Assembly: GCA_023634235.1 (NCBI GenBank)
Contig: JAMKCF010000022.1
Coordinates: 7,122,541-7,186,540 of the forward strand
From: Pisaster brevispinus
Taxonomy: Eukaryota > Echinodermata > Asteroidea > Forcipulatida > Asteriidae
Direction: 5' to 3'
Length of the DNA: 64,000 nt
Made by a program: the position numbers and the translations under genes. The notes beneath the pieces are model-generated. The model was not told the origin of the DNA and searched no databases. It saw nothing but the letters and a program-made list of their open reading frames with translations. Shown here one piece after another: positions 58,373 to 64,000 of the stretch (the stretch's first letter is position 1; the number at the start of each line of letters is the position of its first letter).

Positions 58373-58879
58373 TTACTCAGCAATCTAGAGTAGATACATT
58401 AACCACTAGATCAATGACTGTGCCCAATGACGAGATGCCCACTTGAATCCTGTTAATAGCAGTGGGTACTATAAATATTATCATTATATACTATCATTAT
58501 ATATCCCATTTATTTTACCATATTAAAGTTAAAATCTGTCACAGCCATTTATAAAGAACAAAAGGAAACCTCCTAAAAAATTAAAAAATTTAATAAAAAA
58601 TAATACACCATTAACATAGGCCTATCATTTGTTGTATACTGTACTTTCAAAAATGTATTGTTTCTTTCCAAAGAATTCAGTTGTCGTTAGATTAAAAAGA
58701 TAGCTCTATCTACACTCTGTACTGTAACAAAACTTGCACTGTTTCAAGGATACAAAATTGGTGCTACAAAATTGTTCAGTTGGAAGATTCCATTTTTAAA
58801 AAGGGCTTATTCCAGTCTTTCTCTCACCCATTCAAACCAAGGAAACCTACCGTCCGTGGCTGTCTTGTTTTGCTATTAG

Positions 58880-58885
58880 TTTATT
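58880..58885 (-). terminator. Candidate MSRB1 polyadenylation signal
   Basis: AATAAA on the minus strand about 270 bases past the SECIS element. Confidence 0.4.
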
Positions 58886-59149
58886 TCTTGATTTCCATGT
58901 TCTAGTTTAGCAACTCATTGTGGATGGAATTAACTTCAATGGCGTTACAGCACAAGTTTGTGCGCTTCATAAATTTGCTTTTAAAAACCAAATGTTTCTT
59001 TTGCCATGTTGCACTGATGCTTCCCTGTGCTGATGAGATTCAATGAACTCAGAAAGATTAAAAAATATATGTGCCACCAGGGCTTAGGATTTCTCTATAC
59101 AATAAATTCATGTACAGTTGCAGGTTAAGATGCCACGGCCTGTACATAG

Positions 59150-59205
59150 CATCAGCTCCACAGCCTTCCCATGAAGGGTTTTAACTGTGGAACGTCATTG
59201 GCTGG
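59150..59205 (-). promoter_or_regulatory. SECIS element in the MSRB1 3' UTR
   Basis: On the minus strand: ATGA (59198-59195), stem GTTCCACAG paired with CTGTGGAGC over nine positions, unpaired AAAA, an extra mini-stem CCTTC/GAAGG, and TGA (59154-59152) closing the quartet. This is the layout of a eukaryotic type II SECIS, which recruits SBP2 and eEFSec so UGA is read as selenocysteine (established knowledge). It lies about 370 nt after the stop in genomic distance. Confidence 0.9.
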
Positions 59206-59571
59206 CCAATACAATGCCATAGTAACCTACTACCATACTTTACTGATGGAGACAATGGAACTACGCAAACTTAGCAGTGAGTTAAAATAAGAACAAAATT
59301 AATCAACAGTTTTTTTAGTTGAGGCTTACTGGAAAGTCTATACTGCCAACAAGTAAACAAAGTGTATTGGTTACAACCATGAAAGAAATGCCACCATCAC
59401 CAAACACATAATACTTTAGACAAGATTATAAAATTTACTTTTTAAAAAATGCTGTAGTTTCCCTCAATTAAACACAAGTGAATTTTCTTAAATAGTTTAG
59501 ACAGATGTAGTTCCATAAATCTCCTTGCAGGGGGCAGTCACGTGCCGCCCTTACTTCACCACACCTCTCCT

Positions 59572-62500
59572 TTACTTCCCTGTTAACAAAATAAAAAAAC
59601 ATCATGAAGCTTTCAGATTTTTCCCTTGTAACACAATTGTGAATCGGCAAACTATATGTTTCTGTCATTTTACAAAATGTTAACTTTTCCTAGCAAGCAG
59701 TTGAGTAACAACTACACAACGACAGGATGTAGGTATTTTTAAGACACCCTGCACAACCATGTAACAAGATTTACACGCTGATTTGGGGTTGAACAAAGAA
59801 CAATTTACTAAGGCGAGATTTGATCCAATGACCTTCAGATAAAGTGCTGGCACTCTACCAACTGAGCTATCTAGCCCTATGTTGGTAGTCTCTTGGAGTC
59901 TCGTTGAGGTGGGTTAAATCTTGCATCTGTTTGCTGCCAAAACGGGGTATTTTTAGTACAAGTCGTTTGCAGCCTTTACAGTATCTAAAGAGGTAAAATC
60001 TAACAAATAGTTCAAATGAAATAGTTACCTTTACTCCCCTTCTTGAATTCCAGGGAGGATGAGAATATTCAAAATCTTGAGTTTCCATCTGGTCCGTCTT
60101 TAAGGAACTCATGTCCGAGGCCATTACCACACTTATTGCAGGATACCTGAATATAAAGTCACATCAGATGAAAAATGTCCAAAAGATATCACGCAAGCTA
60201 AATTTGTGATTTAGTTTGTTTGACTGAAATTGAGGAAACAATATTGTAACTTATGGTTGATTTTCTACTAGAATTCCCAAGTCTTCATCTTCTTCAAAAG
60301 TTCAAACACACAAACCCTTACAAGTTTAAAACATATTTTTATATGTACAGTAACTTTTGGTTTACTACTTTAAAAAATAACTAAATATATAGAAAGAAAG
60401 TTTTCCATTCATTAAGTAATTACAGTGGAGCAACCAGGGGGGTGAGGGGGGGGAGCTTGTGCCCCCCTTCTCAGTTGCCCCCCCTTGCCCTCCCTCAAAC
60501 GAGATCGAAAAAAATGGTTTGTCGATACATTAAATAGCCCCCAAAATATGTCTTTGCCCCTGCTTGCCCCCCCTTCCCCCTCCCAAATGAACATTGTACC
60601 ACTGAGTAACCATGTGCATTGTCTTTGGCTGGTTCCTTGCTTATTTTTTTTTTTGCAACATTTTCTGTTTTTAAAAGCCAGGCAGGCAGTTTGAGCACAC
60701 AATTGGAACTAACACCATAGCAAGTCTGACAACAATGTCTCCTAAAAGAAACCCACCTTCAGAGCATTGGCACCATCTGGTCTTTTGGACACACTGTCTG
60801 GTTGGACAGTTTGCGTGAAAGATGGCCATGGAGACGAATGCTTGAACTTTGACACACTGTTGAATAATTCATGACCACAGCTGGAGCAAACATAAACACC
60901 TGGGGAGAATAGAATCATCTGCTATGTTATTTTCAAACATTAGGAAAGGTATCAGTTCACATTCCTGGAACCAACATTGGCTTTATTTCACCTTGCACCA
61001 AAGGGTGACTTGCCTCCACTACTTCGGTCTATCCAACATACATGTATACCCTAGATGCTTTCGGAGTCCTGCACTCGGAGAAAATCTACAGGCTACTCAG
61101 TAGGAATTTGAACCAATTGTTAATGTGTCTATCATCTGGTGAGTGCAGGCATCTTAGAATCTGGATGCTCCTGAAGATTGTCATACTGTGTTACAATTGG
61201 GGTACCCACTGCTAATTACAGGATTCGAACTCACCTCCCATCTGATGCTCAGTGTTTGCTGGAGGTTAGAAATCTGCTTTAGAATGCAGCAGGGTTTAAA
61301 TCCCACCCGAGTAACCTGTGCATTGTTTTCCTTCCACAGGACTTGGAAAGCACTGAGTCTATAATACAGTGATTATCAGTCATCACACATCAGTGTGAGG
61401 TAACAAAACAAGTGTAAAACCCAAAGCCTGGGGAATACAATTTGTATCTATTAAATTCCTAACTATAGACCACACCATGTAACCGTTTGTTTACCTTGTA
61501 CGTCTTATCTGGCAGATAAGATACTCTACGATCATAATAATGGGAAATTTTACATTCTGTGTCATAACACCACATAAATTCAAGAGTTTAGAAAGTAACA
61601 GACTGCAAGTTTTGAGATGTGCGCCCTTTCTTCATATAAACAAAAATGAAAAAAATCAGTCATGCAAACAAATCAGGAAGTCAAGATTCTGTGGTTCTTT
61701 TGTAAACATGCAATGTCACAGGCTACATGCATGGTCTGAGGTTGAGGTTGGCTCTGATCCACTGAACAGCCTTGTTCGTAGGAACATGTACTGTCATGAC
61801 TGTAGCTAATCCCTTAAGAAGTCAGCTGAAATGGTGCTTACTTTAAATTAATTTAATGGTAACATTAAATAACTTTAAAATACAGTGTTTAACTGAAACA
61901 AAGAAGTTGTTCGGTCACAAAGTTCTTGTATTTTTGATTAATTCACCCACAGCTAACTAAACGCAGTTGTTTATTATGTACACACACAAAAACAAGTTCG
62001 TTTATTTTGTTAATTTACTTTAACCATAATCTCTTTTAGTCTTTATCAATGTACAAGTAATACATCAATGTTACTGAATTACTGATTATACATTAATACT
62101 AGACCCAGCAACTGGGGCGCTGTACTCCTTTTTTCAAAATTTGACATCAACAGTCGACGACCAAAGATGTCAAAATTTCGAAAAAAAGGAGTACTGTGCC
62201 CCAGTTACCATGGTTACTGTACTGACAGGACTGAGTAGTAGTAGTACTACTAGTATGGGTCTAAAATTTAAACTAAAATATTACTACTATAACTACCATT
62301 CAATTACTATATAAAATAAATATAGGCCACAGATAAATTTATAAATTTATAATTATAGTCATAATATAGGCTAGTGTTGCTGTCACCATGGAGGAAGGAA
62401 CCCTCCATGCTGTCACTCGGTACTGTACTCCTAGAGCTAGAACTAGTACTAGTAGTAGTATATGACGTGGAGACGATAGCGAAACGAACCAGTCAGTATC

Positions 62501-62621
62501 GGCATGATCGGTGTACGCTGCGCTGTTCATGCTGTTTGTGTATTCATTTATTAAATCGTAATAACTTACCTGCATCGAAGTGATTTTGGTATTTTTCTCC
62601 TCCCCACGAACAGAACGACAT
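59572..62621 (-). CDS. MSRB1: Methionine-R-sulfoxide reductase B1, selenoprotein, complete
   Basis: Four coding exons on the minus strand: 62621-62570, 60899-60757, 60146-60029 and 59579-59572 (TAA). Phases match throughout, giving about 107 residues. MSRB1 (selenoprotein R) reduces methionine-R-sulfoxide using a catalytic selenocysteine, in the cytosol and nucleus. Landmarks: start [15 protein letters not shown]; zinc-binding C-S-S-C and C-N-K-C pairs; [22 protein letters not shown]; then S-R-F-U-I-F-S-S-S-L, where U is an in-frame TGA at 60071-60069. The short lysine-rich tail (K-K-G-S-K-G-K) is shorter than I recall for mammals. The SECIS at 59150-59205 completes the selenoprotein signature. 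Introns hold SINEs and foldbacks. The gene is convergent with THUMPD1. Confidence 0.95.
59765..59882 (-). mobile_element. tRNA-derived SINE in MSRB1 intron 3
   Basis: Minus strand: AGGGCTAGATAGCTCAGTTGG, TAGAGTGCCAGCAC, GGATCAAATCTCGCC, then TTGTTCTTTGTTCAACCCCA. Full head plus tail. Confidence 0.7.
60069..60071 (-). other. Selenocysteine UGA codon of MSRB1
   Basis: TGA between codons for S-R-F and I-F-S-S-S-L, at the known active-site Sec position of MSRB1; the downstream frame remains conserved to the splice donor, which excludes a true stop. Confidence 0.92.
62100..62212. mobile_element. Foldback MITE, family F3, full copy
   Basis: CAGCAACTGGGGCGCTGTAC, TCCTTTTTTCAAAATTTGACATC and the reverse GATGTCAAAATTTCG, AAAAGGAGTACTGTGCCCCAG around ~20 bp. 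It lies in MSRB1 intron 1. Half copy at 20850. Confidence 0.75.
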
Positions 62622-62649
62622 TTTGACAAAGTCAAACACCACAACACTT

Positions 62650-64000
62650 TCCAAAATTCCCACCAAATGACACCCTAGAGTTGTTCCAAAAACAGAAAGT
62701 CAACACTCAACAGTTACGCAGCAACACACACGCATCTGTATGTAACGCTGTGTCACTTGGACATGGTCATGTGTGTGGCGTTATCTTTTCTTTTACTTCC
62801 GGGAAGATGCGTGTAGCTACTTTTCGCTGATAGGTGGCGCACGCCAACTTTTTAGACTCTAACCACCTGCGGTCTAAATTATTAATCTGTCCCTTCCATG
62901 GCGTTTATACCGTATTATGAAGCTTAGTTAAATACAAACTGCTAAAAGTTGCTAAATTGAATGACCATGCCTATAATCAATAATTTCGGCTGTGGCAAAT
63001 AGCTAGATTATGTCCTGCCTAATAAGCATCACCATATTGAAGAAAGAGTTCTCCTAGAAAGATATTTTGCCTATCACTTTTCAAACTTTTTATTTCATCT
63101 GTTAAATGAAGATTCTTTCGCATTATCACCTTTATAAATAGTGAAATATTTGTCAGTAGCACATTTTGTGTGTGTGCATTCAATCAAATGTTAATGTTGA
63201 AATACACAAACTTTAGAAAACACTGCGATGGCCATACGAAGATAAAATGTTTTGGGGTTTATCCCGAAAGGAAAAAAAATATGACAGAAGAACTGCATCA
63301 AGTAAAGCAGAGAAACAAAAACAAGACCACCCTCAATGTTTAGTGCATTACATGCTGAAATATGTTTAATCATTCTTCTTGCAATTCACAATTATTTGCA
63401 TTTTTTATTTTTTTACCCCCATGCATCCTGAAAAGATCCATCAATCATTATACTTAAAAAAAAATTGAAGACTCGCCTTGACTCAGTAACTTGTGCAACT
63501 GAATTAAAAAGAACATAATTAGAATTGGTTAGCATCCATTTAAAACTACCCCCTCCCCCCCCCCCAAAAAAAAAAACAAATAAAAAAATTAAAAATCCCC
63601 CCAAACCCTTAAAAGCCCTTGACCATAATTGATTATTGTGGAGTTAGTTTTGAAAGCTAATTACTTAAAATTGCTTCTTGAGAAATGTTTCCCACACCTC
63701 TTGCTGGACAGCCCAGGACATGTTGACCGATAATTTCACAGATGTCATGGCCTCCGCCTCTGTTGCCCATTTGTCCTTACACCCCTTATAAGCTATATTT
63801 ATGATTGGTTGGCAAAATAAATAAATAAACAAATAAAATAACAGACTTTCATTCTGAAAGAAAGCTAGGTTACTTCATAAAACTTAATACCAGTAGGCCT
63901 ACATTGTTGTTAGAAATATTTATGGAAAAAGATAAATTTTACCACACTTGTTTCTTGTTTTGACTTGTCATAAAAACATGCACAAAATCAAAATGTCAAC
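62650..64000. other. MSRB1 upstream flank and intergenic DNA
   Basis: The stretch 62690-62830 just upstream of the start is less AT-rich and should contain the MSRB1 promoter, but no TATA box or clear motif is evident. Beyond it, no exon is seen; 63.54-63.6 kb is a poly-C/poly-A low-complexity run. Confidence 0.45.

Larger units (their letters stand above)
56230..58840. other. Intergenic DNA between THUMPD1 and MSRB1
   Basis: No exon recognised. Holds an F2 MITE (56640-56812), a TIR foldback (57268-57380) and a TAAG/CTAGTCCTA foldback (58300-58372); otherwise AT-rich. Confidence 0.55.

Overview
The window is eukaryotic DNA. It has AT-rich introns with GT/AG boundaries, many short foldback (MITE-like) elements, tRNA-derived SINEs, decayed LINE tails and a Helitron-like tandem. 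Repeat style and protein divergence suggest a marine deuterostome, most likely an echinoderm. That is an inference from sequence character, not a database result. Most open reading frames on either strand are chance; only three protein genes can be supported.

Layout. (1) 245-11168 (+): thirteen exons forming the 3' part of a mesothelin/otoancorin/stereocilin-family gene, ending in a hydrophobic tail typical of GPI-anchored proteins. (2) 11.6-14.9 kb: head-to-tail Helitron-like copies. (3) 17.5-47.7 kb: a large inverted duplication. Its inner part is a palindrome, with arms about 24.95-30.5 kb and 31.47-38.5 kb around a 0.96-kb minisatellite spacer. Each arm has what looks like a noncoding transcription unit pointing at the centre: a promoter-like block (CArG box plus octamers), a homologous first exon with a GTGAGTTG donor, then repeated ~77-130-nt cassettes flanked by splice-like signals. 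Most cassettes hold a short hairpin whose stem changes in a compensatory way between copies. The arms also carry a second conserved stem-loop and a GC-rich 0.33-0.34-kb tandem dimer with its own paired changes. This is the best candidate for an undescribed system. (4) 48-50.2 kb: minisatellites and foldbacks, including inverted arrays around a 32-bp repeat. (5) 50920-53590 (+): complete THUMPD1 in three coding exons, with a decayed partial copy of its last exon at 55.0-55.25 kb. (6) 59572-62621 (-): complete MSRB1 selenoprotein gene in four coding exons, with an in-frame UGA (Sec) and a recognisable SECIS element in the 3' UTR.

THUMPD1 (tRNA acetylation adaptor) and MSRB1 (methionine-R-sulfoxide reductase) are convergent housekeeping neighbours. 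No functional link between them and the palindromic locus is visible. All exon boundaries were read by eye from reading phase and splice consensus, with no transcript data.
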